64,000 nucleotides of DNA from JBBIQH01 sp964475945. Lineage in GTDB: Archaea; Thermoproteota; Nitrososphaeria; Nitrososphaerales; Nitrosocaldaceae. The DNA lies in contig CAYYYF010000004.1 in assembly GCA_964475945.1 (NCBI GenBank), positions 14,679 through 78,678 on the forward strand, given 5' to 3'. The first letter of the stretch is position 1, and each line of letters begins with the position of its first letter. The notes under the pieces were generated by a model that saw only the letters and a program-made list of their open reading frames with translations, made no database searches and was not told where the DNA came from. Positions 8,864 to 18,565 of this stretch are shown one piece after another. The position numbers were made by a program, and so were the translations under genes.

Positions 8864-11557
8864 TTGAGTAAGGATGCTCTAATAGCAAAGTTCTCAAGCG
8901 ATGCAGATAGATACTATAGGGTATTACTATTCGATAGACTTGGGTTTATAAGGCAAGCATGCAAGGTATGCAATTCACACTTCTGGTCTATAACCTCTAG
9001 AGATAGATGCCCAAACTGTGAGCCTTACAGCTTCATAGGCAACCCTCCTACGAGCAAGAGGCTAGACTACATAAATACATGGAGGGCTGTAGAGGAGTTC
9101 TTCACAAGGAATGGACATACCTCTGTAAGAAGGTATCCAGTAGTATGTAGATGGAGGGAGGATCTATTCTTTACTGTAGCATCCATAGTTGACTTCCAGA
9201 GGGTAATAGGAGGGAAGGTTGTCTTTGAGTTACCAGCAAACCCCTTGGTAGTGCCTCAGATATGCCTAAGGTTTAATGATATAGAGAATGTTGGTATTAC
9301 AGGCAAGCATTACACATCCTTCTGCATGATAGGGCAGCATAGCATAGCAGATGAGCAAGGCTACTGGAAGGATAGATGCATAGAGTTGGATTACATGATG
9401 CTAACAGATGTGCTAGGGATAAGTAAGGAGGAGATAGTATTTGTTGAGGATGTATGGCTAGGCTATGGTGCCTTTGGTTACTCCCTTGAATACTATGTTA
9501 GAGGTTTAGAGTTAGGTAATGCTGTATTCACAGAGTTTGAGGGTAGCCCAGATGATTACAGGGTTATGGATAAGAGGGTTGTTGATATGGGTGCTGGACT
9601 TGAGAGGTTCTCCTGGATAACCATGGGTACCCCGACAAGCTATGATTGCACGTTTGGCCCTGTTATAACCAATATAGTTGATAGGTTTGGTATTGAGTAT
9701 GATAGCAACATATTGAAGGAGTACTTTACACTTATAAGTAGTAGCAATAATAATGATAATGATAGATACTCAATAGCAGAGAGGTTAGGGATCAACTATG
9801 CTAAGATAATGCCATTAGAGGTTGCATATACATTAGCAGACCATGTTAGAACGTTAACATTTGCTATAGCAGATGGTGCATTGCCAAGCAACACTGGAGG
9901 AGGCTATAATCTCAGGGTAGTGCTAAGGAGGATACTATCCATGCTTAATAGGATGCAGTGGAGCATCAGGCTTGAGGATATTGCTGATATGCATATAGAC
10001 TACCTTAAAGAGATGTATCCAGAGTTAAGGGAGCAGAGGGAGAGTGTCAGAACCATACTTAATATAGAGAGCAAGAGGTATGCAGACTCTTTAGAGCGTA
10101 TGAAGGGTATAGTTAAGAGGCTGAATAGTGATATTAGCAAGGGCAAGAGGCTAACAGAGGATGACCTTGTAAGGCTATACGAGTCAGATGGCATAACACC
10201 AGATCTCCTCAAGGAGCATGGTATAGAGGTTGATGCAAAGGACTTCTATACTAGGCTTGCTGAGAGGCATAATGCTAAGCCATTGATAGAGGAGCCTAAA
10301 CCAGTAATGGATCTTACTGGATTAGAGCCTACCCATATGCTATTCTATGAAGATCAGTATATGCTAGACTTTACTGCCAAGGTTGTAAGGATAAGGATGC
10401 CTTACATAATACTTGATAGGACAGCATTCTATGCTAGATCTGGGGGGCAAGAGCCTGACCATGGGTATATAGAGGATGCTAGGGTTATTGATGTTATAAA
10501 GGAAGGCGATGTTATACTCCATAAGGTGCAGGATGCTGAGATAGGCTTCAAGGAAGGGGATACTGTAAGGTGTATGGTAGATGCTGAGAGGAGAGGGCTT
10601 ATAATGAGGCATCATACAGCAACACATATAGTAAATGCAGCATGTAGAAGGGTGCTTGGAGACTGGGTATGGCAGCACTCTGCATTCAAGGATGAGCACT
10701 ATGCTAGGCTAGATATAACCCATCACTCCCCATTGAGTAGGGATGAGGTTAAGAGGATAGAAGAGTACGCCAATGAGGTTATACTCAAGGATATACCTGT
10801 AGAGGTTAGCATAATGGATAGGAGTAAGGCTGAGCAGCTCTATGGCTTTAGGATATACCAAGGTGGCTATGTGCCTAGTAGCAAGATAAGGATAGTTAAG
10901 GTAAGGGATTGGGATATAGAGGCATGTGCTGGTACACATACTAGGAGCACGGGTGAGATAGGTATGATAAAGATAGTAAGGACGGAGAGGGTTCAGGATG
11001 GTGTTGTAAGGTTAGAGTATGTTGCTGGTAAGGCAGCATTAAGGTATGCACAGATGCAGGAGGGTAACCTGCTTAGCATAGCAGATACACTAGGCTCATC
11101 TAGGGAGAAGGTGCTTGAGACATTCGCTAAGAAGGTTAAGGAGGGGGATGATGCAAAGAGGATGCTTAGGTTGCTGATAAAGAGGGTTGCTGATGATATT
11201 GCTAAGAGTATAAGCGCTAAGGCAAAGCCTCTACATGATAATGCAAGGTTATATGTAGAGTACGAGGATAAGTTGGATGAGGAGTATCATATAGCAGTAG
11301 GTGAGAGGGCTATAGAGTATGATCCCATGCTAATATATATAGCATTAATAAGCAAGTATGAAGGTAATGTTAGGGTAATAGTATTCTCTGGTCAAAAGGC
11401 TAGGGAGAGGTTCAAGGCCAATGCTATAGCAAAGAGTATAGCAGGCATGCTTGGGGGCTCTGCTGGTGGGAATGAGAGGTTTGCTCAAGGAGGAGGTTCA
11501 AAGACCATGCTTAAGGGTATAGTAGATAGGATTGAGGAGATAGTGCTCTCATCATAG
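8864..11557 (+). CDS. alaS: alanyl-tRNA synthetase, archaeal type
   Basis: The 897-residue protein charges tRNA-Ala. The archaeal-type N-terminus carries a cysteine-rich zinc element (CKVCNSHFW, CPNCEPY), followed by the class II catalytic core. The editing domain shows HHTATH with downstream CAGTH, the metal site that removes mis-charged serine and glycine. The C-terminal glycine-rich segment GGSAGGNERFAQGGG matches the C-Ala domain end. The only start compatible with the full N-terminus is a TTG at 8864, because the nearby ATG at 8853 is followed at once by a stop. It is followed 39 bases later by leuS. Confidence 0.96.
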   Translation: MSKDALIAKFSSDADRYYRVLLFDRLGFIRQACKVCNSHFWSITSRDRCPNCEPYSFIGNPPTSKRLDYINTWRAVEEFFTRNGHTSVRRYPVVCRWREDLFFTVASIVDFQRVIGGKVVFELPANPLVVPQICLRFNDIENVGITGKHYTSFCMIGQHSIADEQGYWKDRCIELDYMMLTDVLGISKEEIVFVEDVWLGYGAFGYSLEYYVRGLELGNAVFTEFEGSPDDYRVMDKRVVDMGAGLERFSWITMGTPTSYDCTFGPVITNIVDRFGIEYDSNILKEYFTLISSSNNNDNDRYSIAERLGINYAKIMPLEVAYTLADHVRTLTFAIADGALPSNTGGGYNLRVVLRRILSMLNRMQWSIRLEDIADMHIDYLKEMYPELREQRESVRTILNIESKRYADSLERMKGIVKRLNSDISKGKRLTEDDLVRLYESDGITPDLLKEHGIEVDAKDFYTRLAERHNAKPLIEEPKPVMDLTGLEPTHMLFYEDQYMLDFTAKVVRIRMPYIILDRTAFYARSGGQEPDHGYIEDARVIDVIKEGDVILHKVQDAEIGFKEGDTVRCMVDAERRGLIMRHHTATHIVNAACRRVLGDWVWQHSAFKDEHYARLDITHHSPLSRDEVKRIEEYANEVILKDIPVEVSIMDRSKAEQLYGFRIYQGGYVPSSKIRIVKVRDWDIEACAGTHTRSTGEIGMIKIVRTERVQDGVVRLEYVAGKAALRYAQMQEGNLLSIADTLGSSREKVLETFAKKVKEGDDAKRMLRLLIKRVADDIAKSISAKAKPLHDNARLYVEYEDKLDEEYHIAVGERAIEYDPMLIYIALISKYEGNVRVIVFSGQKARERFKANAIAKSIAGMLGGSAGGNERFAQGGGSKTMLKGIVDRIEEIVLSS

Positions 11558-11596
11558 TAATTAATAATAAATAATACTGGTGTATCTAAGGGTATT

Positions 11597-14473
11597 ATGC
11601 CAATAGACTGGATCTCTATACAGGAGAAGTGGTTAAGGGCATGGGAGGATGCAAGGATATTTGAGAGTAACCCTAATGGTAGGCAAAAGTACTTTATAAC
11701 CGTAGCATACCCTTACCCGAACTCACCACAACATATAGGGCATGGTAGAACCTATACACTAGCAGACGTACATGCAAGATATATGCGTATGAAAGGCTAT
11801 AATGTTCTATTCCCTATGGGCTTCCATTACACAGGTACACCAATACTTGCAATGTCAAAGAGGATAGCTGAGAATGATAGAGACTTGCTAGAAGCGTTCA
11901 TAAATATATACGGTGTTATGCCAGAGTATATAGAGTCATTCAAGGAGCCCATAAACATAGCAAGGTACTTCCATAGGGAGATAAAGCAGGGTATGAGGGA
12001 GATGGGCTACTCAATAGACTGGAGGAGGGAGTTTACAACCGTAGATGAGTTATACAAGAGGTTCATAACATGGCAGTTCAATAGGTTAAGGGCTAAAGGT
12101 CTGATAGTGCAAGGTTCCCATCCAGTAGGCTGGTGCCCAAGAGATCAGAGTCCAGTTAGCCAGCATGATACCCTTGGTGATGTTGAGCCAGAGTTCATAG
12201 AGTATCTACTTATAAAGTTTGATCTCAATGGCTATGTATTACCTATAGCAACTCTAAGGGCTGAGACCATATTTGGGGTAACCAATCTATGGATAAACCC
12301 AGATGCAGATTATACTATAGCATATGTTGATGGCGAGCAATGGATAGTAAGCAAGAGATGTGCTGAGAAGCTTGTACATCTTAATAAGAGGGTTGAGGTG
12401 AAGGAGTATATTAAAGGTAGAGAGCTTATAGGCAAGCATGTAAAGGCACCAATCATAGATAAGCATGTACCATTGCTACCAGCAGGCTTCGTTGACCCTA
12501 ACAATGGAACTGGCATAGTGATGTCTGTGCCTGCACATGCACCATATGATTACCAAGCATTAGAGGATCTTAAGGGTAAGAGGGTTATGCAGAGGCTTGT
12601 AGATGAGTATAACCTCCATTCTATAATAGAAGGTATAAGCCCAATAGTTATAATAAAGAGCGAGTATAATAGCGATAAGAGCATACCTGCGTATGAGGTT
12701 ATAAGGAAGTATAATATAACTAGTCAGGATGATGCAAGGTTAAATGAGGCTACTGAGGAGCTTTACTCGCATGAGTTCTACAAGGGTATAATGCTTGATA
12801 ATACATACTATCCTGGACTAAGTGTTAGGGATGCTAGAGATAGGGTTAAGCAGAATCTTCTAGGTAATGGCATGGCAGATACCATGATAGAACTTGCGGA
12901 GAGGGTAAGGTGTAGATGCGGTGCAGAGTGCGTAGTTAAGATACTAACGGATCAGTGGTTCATAGACTACTCAAATAAGGAGTGGAAGGATCTAGCATAC
13001 AGATGCTTAGATAGGATGAGTATAATGCCAGAGGAGATAAGGAGTGAGTTTAAATATGTAGTATCCTGGCTTAAGGAGAGGGCATGCGCAAGACGATCTG
13101 GGCTAGGTACAAACCTCCCATGGGATAAGGATTGGATAATAGAGTCTCTATCAGACTCTGTGATATACATGGCCTATTATACAATAGCAAAGTATTCTAA
13201 CCTATTACATGATGCATATATTAATGATGATTTCTTTGATTATGTCTTCTTAGGTATAGGGTCTAGTGATGATATTGCAAGAAGATGCAATGTAAGCAAG
13301 GGGCTGCTTGAGAGTATGAGACATGAGTTCCTCTACTACTACCCAGTTGATAGTAGGCACTCTGGTAGGGATCTTGTACCTAACCATCTTACATTCTTCA
13401 TCTTCAACCATGTAGCACTCTTCCCAGAGGAGTTATGGCCTAGGCAGATAGTGGTTAATGGTAGTGTGCTCATGGAAGGTAAGAAGATGAGCAAATCACT
13501 AGGTAATATAGTGCCATTACGTAAGGCTATAGCAGAGCATGGTAGCGATGCTATAAGGGCATCACTACTTATATCTGCAGAGTTGCTGCAAGATGCTGAC
13601 TTTACCCTAGATATGCTAAAGAGTATAAAGGAGAGGGTCGAGAGGCTTTATAATACATGTATGCAATTCTCTAGCATAAGAGCAGATCCTAACCCTAAGA
13701 TGGAAAGGGAGGATGTATGGCTTATGAGCAGGTTGCATGAGGTTATAAAGGATGTAACAGATGCTATGGATAGGCTAAGGGTAAGGGAGGCATTAAACAT
13801 TGTGCTCTACATAATGGAGCAGGATATGCAGTGGTATCTGAAGAGGGCAAGGAGTAAGGGTAGGAGGGATGAGGATATAGCATATGTTGTAAAGATATTC
13901 CTTGATGCTAGGGTAAGAATGCTTGCACCATTCATGCCATTCATAAGCGAGGAGATGTGGAGCATAATACATGGCAATAGTAATGGATTTGTATCACTTG
14001 CAGAGTGGCCAAGGGCAGATGCAAGCATGATAGATGCTGTTGCGTATGAAGGTGAGTTGCTAATAAAGAATACGCTAGATGATATAATGAATATAGTAAA
14101 GGTTACAAAGATCAAGCCGAAGAGGGTTATAATATATACTGCAGAAGATTGGAAGTGGGATGCTTACATTAATATACTTGAGTATGTAAATGGAGGGGTA
14201 ACCAAGTATAGTGATATAATGCGTAATATAATGAAGTATAGCAGTATCAATGCTAATATAGTAAAGAAGATGATAGATAGCATACTATCAGATACCCCAG
14301 ACTCAAGGGAGAGGAAGGCAAGGATAGGGGTTATAGATGAGGTAAGTATACTTAACGATGCTAAAGGCTTGCTTGAGCAGGAGTTGCAGGCATCAGTAGT
14401 TGTAGTAAGGGAAGATGAGCACTCAAAGAAGAAAGGTGCATTACCTCACAAGCCTGCTGTCTATCTAGAGTAA
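11597..14473 (+). CDS. leuS: leucyl-tRNA synthetase
   Basis: The 958-residue class I synthetase charges tRNA-Leu. The HIGH motif appears as PYPNSPQHIGHGRT near residue 40 and the KMSKS loop as EGKKMSKSLGN near residue 625. The CP1 editing domain between them includes ATLRAETIFGVTN and a GTGIVMSVPAHAPYD block. Length and layout match archaeal/eukaryotic LeuRS. It follows alaS in the same direction and may be co-transcribed with it. Confidence 0.96.
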   Translation: MPIDWISIQEKWLRAWEDARIFESNPNGRQKYFITVAYPYPNSPQHIGHGRTYTLADVHARYMRMKGYNVLFPMGFHYTGTPILAMSKRIAENDRDLLEAFINIYGVMPEYIESFKEPINIARYFHREIKQGMREMGYSIDWRREFTTVDELYKRFITWQFNRLRAKGLIVQGSHPVGWCPRDQSPVSQHDTLGDVEPEFIEYLLIKFDLNGYVLPIATLRAETIFGVTNLWINPDADYTIAYVDGEQWIVSKRCAEKLVHLNKRVEVKEYIKGRELIGKHVKAPIIDKHVPLLPAGFVDPNNGTGIVMSVPAHAPYDYQALEDLKGKRVMQRLVDEYNLHSIIEGISPIVIIKSEYNSDKSIPAYEVIRKYNITSQDDARLNEATEELYSHEFYKGIMLDNTYYPGLSVRDARDRVKQNLLGNGMADTMIELAERVRCRCGAECVVKILTDQWFIDYSNKEWKDLAYRCLDRMSIMPEEIRSEFKYVVSWLKERACARRSGLGTNLPWDKDWIIESLSDSVIYMAYYTIAKYSNLLHDAYINDDFFDYVFLGIGSSDDIARRCNVSKGLLESMRHEFLYYYPVDSRHSGRDLVPNHLTFFIFNHVALFPEELWPRQIVVNGSVLMEGKKMSKSLGNIVPLRKAIAEHGSDAIRASLLISAELLQDADFTLDMLKSIKERVERLYNTCMQFSSIRADPNPKMEREDVWLMSRLHEVIKDVTDAMDRLRVREALNIVLYIMEQDMQWYLKRARSKGRRDEDIAYVVKIFLDARVRMLAPFMPFISEEMWSIIHGNSNGFVSLAEWPRADASMIDAVAYEGELLIKNTLDDIMNIVKVTKIKPKRVIIYTAEDWKWDAYINILEYVNGGVTKYSDIMRNIMKYSSINANIVKKMIDSILSDTPDSRERKARIGVIDEVSILNDAKGLLEQELQASVVVVREDEHSKKKGALPHKPAVYLE

Positions 14474-14535
14474 CAGTAATTTAGCTAGAGCTAATTTAAG
14501 AATGGTTAATATAATATAATCAGATTAAGGATAAT

Positions 14536-14949
14536 GTGCTAAGAGACTACAAAGATGAGGGTAGAGAGAAGGATGAGATCAGCAGAGATGCTTTAGATGA
14601 TAGCAGTAGCAAGGTTGTCACTAAGGCAAGGAGGAAGGGCAAGTATGCATCTAGCACAGAGAATAGAAGGCTTGTATGGAATAGCATAGTATGGCCTCTT
14701 ATACTTGAACTTAATAAGCCATGGTTTACGATACAAGAGTACCATGCCAAGAGAGATTCATATGCATCAGATGATAACGAGTTAAGGAGTAGGATAGCAG
14801 GAGGCTTTGTATCCTTGATAGTTAAGGGTTTGCTATTGAAGGATAAGGATAGAGATGTGTATAGCATACATTGGAAGCTAGTCCCTTACATGCGTAAGAG
14901 GCTATGGCTTGAGTATGGTGAGGCTATAAGGCTGGTAAGTACAAAATAG
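14536..14949 (+). CDS. conserved hypothetical, possible winged helix
   Basis: The 137-residue protein starts at a GTG, since the overlapping ATG at 14534 is closed immediately. The first 45 residues are charged and probably disordered. The rest (WNSIVWPLILELNKPWFTIQEYH onward) is predicted helical with a possible wing, and ends in a basic segment. The fold suggests nucleic-acid binding, but no family is recognised. It lies between leuS and tRNA-Gln. Confidence 0.55.
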   Translation: MLRDYKDEGREKDEISRDALDDSSSKVVTKARRKGKYASSTENRRLVWNSIVWPLILELNKPWFTIQEYHAKRDSYASDDNELRSRIAGGFVSLIVKGLLLKDKDRDVYSIHWKLVPYMRKRLWLEYGEAIRLVSTK

Positions 14950-14994
14950 GCTAAGGATAAAATAAAATATTTGATCTGTTATATGTTATACTGT

Positions 14995-15122
14995 AGCCCC
15001 GTCGTCTAGCGGCCAAGGAAGGTGTAATGGAGTAGGGCTAGAACCCTTGAGTGCCAGGCTCTGGATCCTATAAAGGCAAGGGTTACCTGGTGACGGCAGT
15101 TCGAATCTGCCCGGGGCTACCA
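14995..15122 (+). tRNA. tRNA-Gln (CTG) with two introns
   Basis: Acceptor stem AGCCCCG (14995-15001) pairs with CGGGGCT (15112-15118), followed by discriminator A and an encoded CCA. The T arm is GGCAG/CTGCC around TTCGAAT. The anticodon stem CCAGG (15054-15058) pairs with CCTGG (15086-15090), and the anticodon CTG is at 15061-15063. A 20-nt intron sits at the usual 37/38 position (15065-15084). The D arm and anticodon arm are separated by a second, about 33-nt insertion (near 15019-15051). Removing both leaves a normal tRNA of about 72 nt. The archease gene in this window suggests tRNA ligation by RtcB. Confidence 0.88.
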
Positions 15123-15143
15123 TTCTCTTATTTACTACTATTA

Positions 15144-15776
15144 TCATGGTATACTCTCTGCTATCTTTAATAGCTCTTTAACTGGTAGCTTAGCCTCTAT
15201 ATTATATACTACTTTATCCTTCTCATGATAGAAATTTACAAACTAAGCATTTACATCATCCAACTCCTCAACTACCTTATCCTTAATACTACCATCTTCA
15301 TTATGGAATATGTATACACTATAACCCTTACTAGGCTCCCTTGCTACACCTACATGACCATTCACATTTATTATCTTAACTACTGATATACTACTCTCTG
15401 GCTTATCTATCAGCTCTGCAGCATTAGGTATAACACTATTATAAGATTCTGCCACTTTAGTATAATGTGCTAATGGATCAGATATTGGTTCATCGCTACG
15501 ATCAAATGCTATTATAACTATCACATCTCCTTTTGGCTCCATACCTGTTGCAATACACATTGGATGCTTTGCATAATTCAATAGTATAGCATTACCTGAT
15601 CCTGCTGGATATGAATATGAATCTGGATCAACAACCTGTAGCCTGTAACCCTCAGGCAAGTACCTTGGCTCCTTTACTGGGAAGTATGGTTTAACAGCAT
15701 CCAATGATGTAGGAAGACAAGTAGGCTCATTAACCTTTGTGCTTAATGCTAATACTATAGATGCTGATATTACCAC
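15144..15776 (-). pseudogene. exported protein (DUF4367-like) interrupted by an in-frame amber codon
   Basis: The frame begins at a GTG with a short hydrophobic export segment and runs to a TAG at 15243-15245. The same frame then continues for 32 sensible codons (with YHEKDKVVYNIEAKLP and ELLKIAESIP) to TGA at 15144-15146. This tail is the usual C-terminal strand-helix end of DUF4367-like extracytoplasmic domains, which makes a single nonsense change the simplest reading. The N-terminal membrane segment is also short, so the start may be damaged. If the amber codon is a true end, the product is 177 residues. The function is unknown. Confidence 0.6.
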
Positions 15777-15969
15777 TGCTATTAATAGTCTTATACAATG
15801 ATAAATGAGCCCTTACCCTACTTAAATTCTTTGGCATCATATTAGGATAAGCAAGTATCTCATTTGTAAATTACAGCTACCATTAACCTAAGTCGGGGTT
15901 AATTATTGTAATTGATCAACCTTACACCAAAGTAAAAAGTTCATAAATAAGTATATCTAATACTAGGGT
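15777..15969. other. intergenic region with a weak hairpin
   Basis: This spacer separates the divergent exported-protein and zinc-ribbon genes. It holds a TTAACC...GGTTAA inverted repeat near 15893-15912 and AT-rich promoter-like stretches. No gene is seen in it. Confidence 0.4.
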
Positions 15970-16119
15970 ATGGTTGAGGCATACTGTGTAAAGTGTAGGA
16001 AGAAGGTAACTATGAAGAACCCAACACAGGTTACCATGAAGAATGGTAGACCAGCAACAAAGGGCACATGCCCTGTATGTGGCACTACACTATTTAGGAT
16101 AGGTAAATCAAAACAGTAA
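15970..16119 (+). CDS. small zinc-ribbon protein (DUF5679-like, 49 aa)
   Basis: The 49-residue protein begins MVEAYCVKCRKKV and contains a second knuckle CPVCGTTLFRIGK. The CxxC...CxxC layout with the intervening segment NGRPATKGTCPVCG is typical of the small DUF5679 family found in archaea and actinobacteria. Such proteins may bind nucleic acid, but no activity is established. It ends 43 bases before the convergent nadE. Confidence 0.85.
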   Translation: MVEAYCVKCRKKVTMKNPTQVTMKNGRPATKGTCPVCGTTLFRIGKSKQ

Positions 16120-16161
16120 CCAATCCATATTTCTAATCTTTATATTTATATTTATTTTCTT

Positions 16162-17004
16162 TTATTCCTTGATTCTACATACCTTTGGGTGTGAGCGTTT
16201 ATGCCTACTTGCTTCTACCATACCTTTAACCCTTATAACCTTCTCTCTATCTATATTGCATACTGCTACTATATCATTGATACCTAACCTTAGATCTATC
16301 ATACAGTATAGTATAGAGTCTATTTCCTCATAACTCATACCCAGTTCCTGCTCTGCATAATTATCCTGCCATAGCATAGGACCACTCCTCTTCTTTACTA
16401 TACCCTCATCAATCATAAGATACCTTGCCAATGCTCTAACCTGAGACTTGTATAGCATTGCTATAGGGAGTAGATCTGCTGCACCATCACCATACTTTGT
16501 ATAGTAGCCTATTAGCATCTCACTCCTATCACTTGTACCTAGCACTAGAGCATCGTTTGCATTTGCATAGTAGTAGAGTAGGCACATCCTTAACCTTGCT
16601 GATAGGTTACCATCTGCAACCTTGATCCTATGGGATCCTCTCATCTCATTAGGTATAAGCATTGCTACCTTGCTTAGAATAGATGAGTGTATATCTGCTA
16701 TATCTATAACATCATAATCAATACCAAGGTTCTCTGCAAGTTTTAGTGCATCATGTATATCTTGCCTAGGTGTTACATCTCTATGGGGCATTATAAGTGC
16801 CTTGACCATTGCTCCCTTACTCTCTGCCATCCTTGCTGCTAGAGTTGCTGTAACAGAGGAATCCAAACCTCCACTTAAACCAAGCACGTAGCATCTCTTC
16901 TTATACCTTGTAAGATAATTTGCTAAGAAATCTATTATCTTACTGCTTACCTTGGCATAGTCCAATGAGTTTACAACCTTTTCCACTACAGTATTTATGC
17001 TCAT
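16162..17004 (-). CDS. nadE: NH3-dependent NAD+ synthetase
   Basis: The 280-residue protein amidates deamido-NAD+ to NAD+ in the last step of NAD synthesis. The ATP pyrophosphatase P-loop SGGLDSS lies near residue 46, with LIMPHRD and the later LGTSDRSE block that binds ATP and substrate. There is no N-terminal glutaminase domain, so free ammonia is the expected nitrogen donor, which suits an ammonia oxidiser. It is 35 bases downstream of the aldehyde dehydrogenase on the same strand. Confidence 0.94.
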   Translation of the reverse strand: MSINTVVEKVVNSLDYAKVSSKIIDFLANYLTRYKKRCYVLGLSGGLDSSVTATLAARMAESKGAMVKALIMPHRDVTPRQDIHDALKLAENLGIDYDVIDIADIHSSILSKVAMLIPNEMRGSHRIKVADGNLSARLRMCLLYYYANANDALVLGTSDRSEMLIGYYTKYGDGAADLLPIAMLYKSQVRALARYLMIDEGIVKKRSGPMLWQDNYAEQELGMSYEEIDSILYCMIDLRLGINDIVAVCNIDREKVIRVKGMVEASRHKRSHPKVCRIKE

Positions 17005-17039
17005 AACTTAGCATTATTATGTTATTAATTATTTATTGG

Positions 17040-18419
17040 TTATTCTACATGGTGATGGTGTATTAACTGATCATAGAGTCTAACGGTCTTTATGTTCATG
17101 AACTCTAGCATACCATACCTTGATAGCTCCCTACCAAAGCCACTCTTCTTTATGCCTCCAAAAGGTACCCTAGGGTCAGATACAACAACATTGTTTATTG
17201 TTACCAGACCCGCTTGTATCTTTCTAGCAATACTCTCAGCTCTATCAAGGTCTGTAGTCCATACACTTGCACCCAATCCAAACTCTGAGTCGTTTGCTAA
17301 CCTTACAGCATCCCTCTGATCCTCTGCCACCATGATAGGCGCAACTGGGGCAAATACCTCTTCTCTAACAACCCTCATGCTCTTATTAACCTTAACAAGT
17401 ATGGTTGGGGAGTAGAAGTAGCCCTTGCTACCTATCCTCTTACCCCCAACTATACACTCAGCACCCTTGCTTAATGCATCATTAACTATACCCTCTACAT
17501 TCCTCAAGGACTCTTCATTTACCAATGGGCCTAGATCTGTATCCTCATGCATCGGATCCCCTACTCTAACCTTCTCAATCCTGCTAGCAAAGAGCTCTAT
17601 GAACTTACTTGCTATGCTCTTAACCACTATGAACCTCTTGCTTGCTATGCAACTCTGACCATTGTTTATAAGCCTACCCTTCACTGCTGCACTTGCTGCC
17701 TTATCTATATCTGCATCATCAAGCACTATGAAAGGATCGCTACCTCCTAACTCTAGCACGCATTTCTTAACCTTTGCCCCTGCTAAGGATGCTACCCTTG
17801 CCCCTACCTCTACACTACCTGTGAATGTTACAGCATCCGCATAATCTATAAGCATCTCTCCAACAGCACCTCTGCCTATAACTGTTAGGAATATACTATC
17901 ACCTATAGATGAGAAGATGTTCTCCAATTCCTTCCCACATTGAGGTGTAGTGCTTGATGGTTTCATAACTATTGTATTGCCAGCCATTAGTGCTGGAGCA
18001 GCAAACCTTATGCCTTGCCAGTATGGGAAGTTCCATGGCATTATGCTGCCTATAACACCTATAGGCTCAAATGCTATGTATGTCTTCCTTGCATCTGTAG
18101 CAGTTATCTCATCCCTTATAAAGTGCTCCCCATTATCAGCAAAATACTCTAGTGTTAATGCGCATTTCTCAACCTCAGCCCTTGCCTCCTTTATCGTCTT
18201 GCCCATCTCCTGCACAGCAATCCTTGCCAACCTATCCCTCTCCTTCCTTAGCATGCTTGCAACCTCATAGAGTATAGATGCCCTCCTATGTGGATCTAAC
18301 CTCCATGTATCAAATGCATCCTTTGCCCTCTTAACCCTAGCAGCAACCTCTTCTTTGCTCATCACATCATGCTCTGCTATAACCTCCTCAGTAGCAGGGT
18401 TTACAGTTACTATCTTCAT
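17040..18419 (-). CDS. NAD(P)-dependent aldehyde dehydrogenase, succinate-semialdehyde type
   Basis: The 459-residue protein belongs to the aldehyde dehydrogenase superfamily. Visible are the coenzyme block PWNFPYWQ, the general-base glutamate in LELGGSDP and the catalytic cysteine in NNGQSCIASKR. The closest type is succinate-semialdehyde dehydrogenase. Thaumarchaea need acyl-CoA/semialdehyde reductases for their 3-hydroxypropionate/4-hydroxybutyrate cycle, and a dehydrogenase of this superfamily has been proposed for that step; whether this gene serves it is inference. The protein ends in a natural HHHH-VE tail, which is unusual. nadE follows on the same strand. Confidence 0.88.
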   Translation of the reverse strand: MKIVTVNPATEEVIAEHDVMSKEEVAARVKRAKDAFDTWRLDPHRRASILYEVASMLRKERDRLARIAVQEMGKTIKEARAEVEKCALTLEYFADNGEHFIRDEITATDARKTYIAFEPIGVIGSIMPWNFPYWQGIRFAAPALMAGNTIVMKPSSTTPQCGKELENIFSSIGDSIFLTVIGRGAVGEMLIDYADAVTFTGSVEVGARVASLAGAKVKKCVLELGGSDPFIVLDDADIDKAASAAVKGRLINNGQSCIASKRFIVVKSIASKFIELFASRIEKVRVGDPMHEDTDLGPLVNEESLRNVEGIVNDALSKGAECIVGGKRIGSKGYFYSPTILVKVNKSMRVVREEVFAPVAPIMVAEDQRDAVRLANDSEFGLGASVWTTDLDRAESIARKIQAGLVTINNVVVSDPRVPFGGIKKSGFGRELSRYGMLEFMNIKTVRLYDQLIHHHHVE

Positions 18420-18565
18420 ATTACAGATTAGTAGTTGCAGATATTTATCTTTATTATGGGTAAATGGCTAACTATTTAATATACAATCTATAAGCAAAAA
18501 TATGCATATTACACATGATAAAGTAAAAAATAAAACTTAATAACTTGCTTTAACTAATAATATAC

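Noticed and set aside
15243..15245. Amber codon read as pyrrolysine
   Set aside because: No pyrrolysine genes are known for this group, and nothing here suggests the tRNA or synthetase. A nonsense change is simpler.
17092..18270. Several long plus-strand open frames opposite the aldehyde dehydrogenase
   Set aside because: They are antisense shadows of an intact conserved gene and have no protein pattern of their own.
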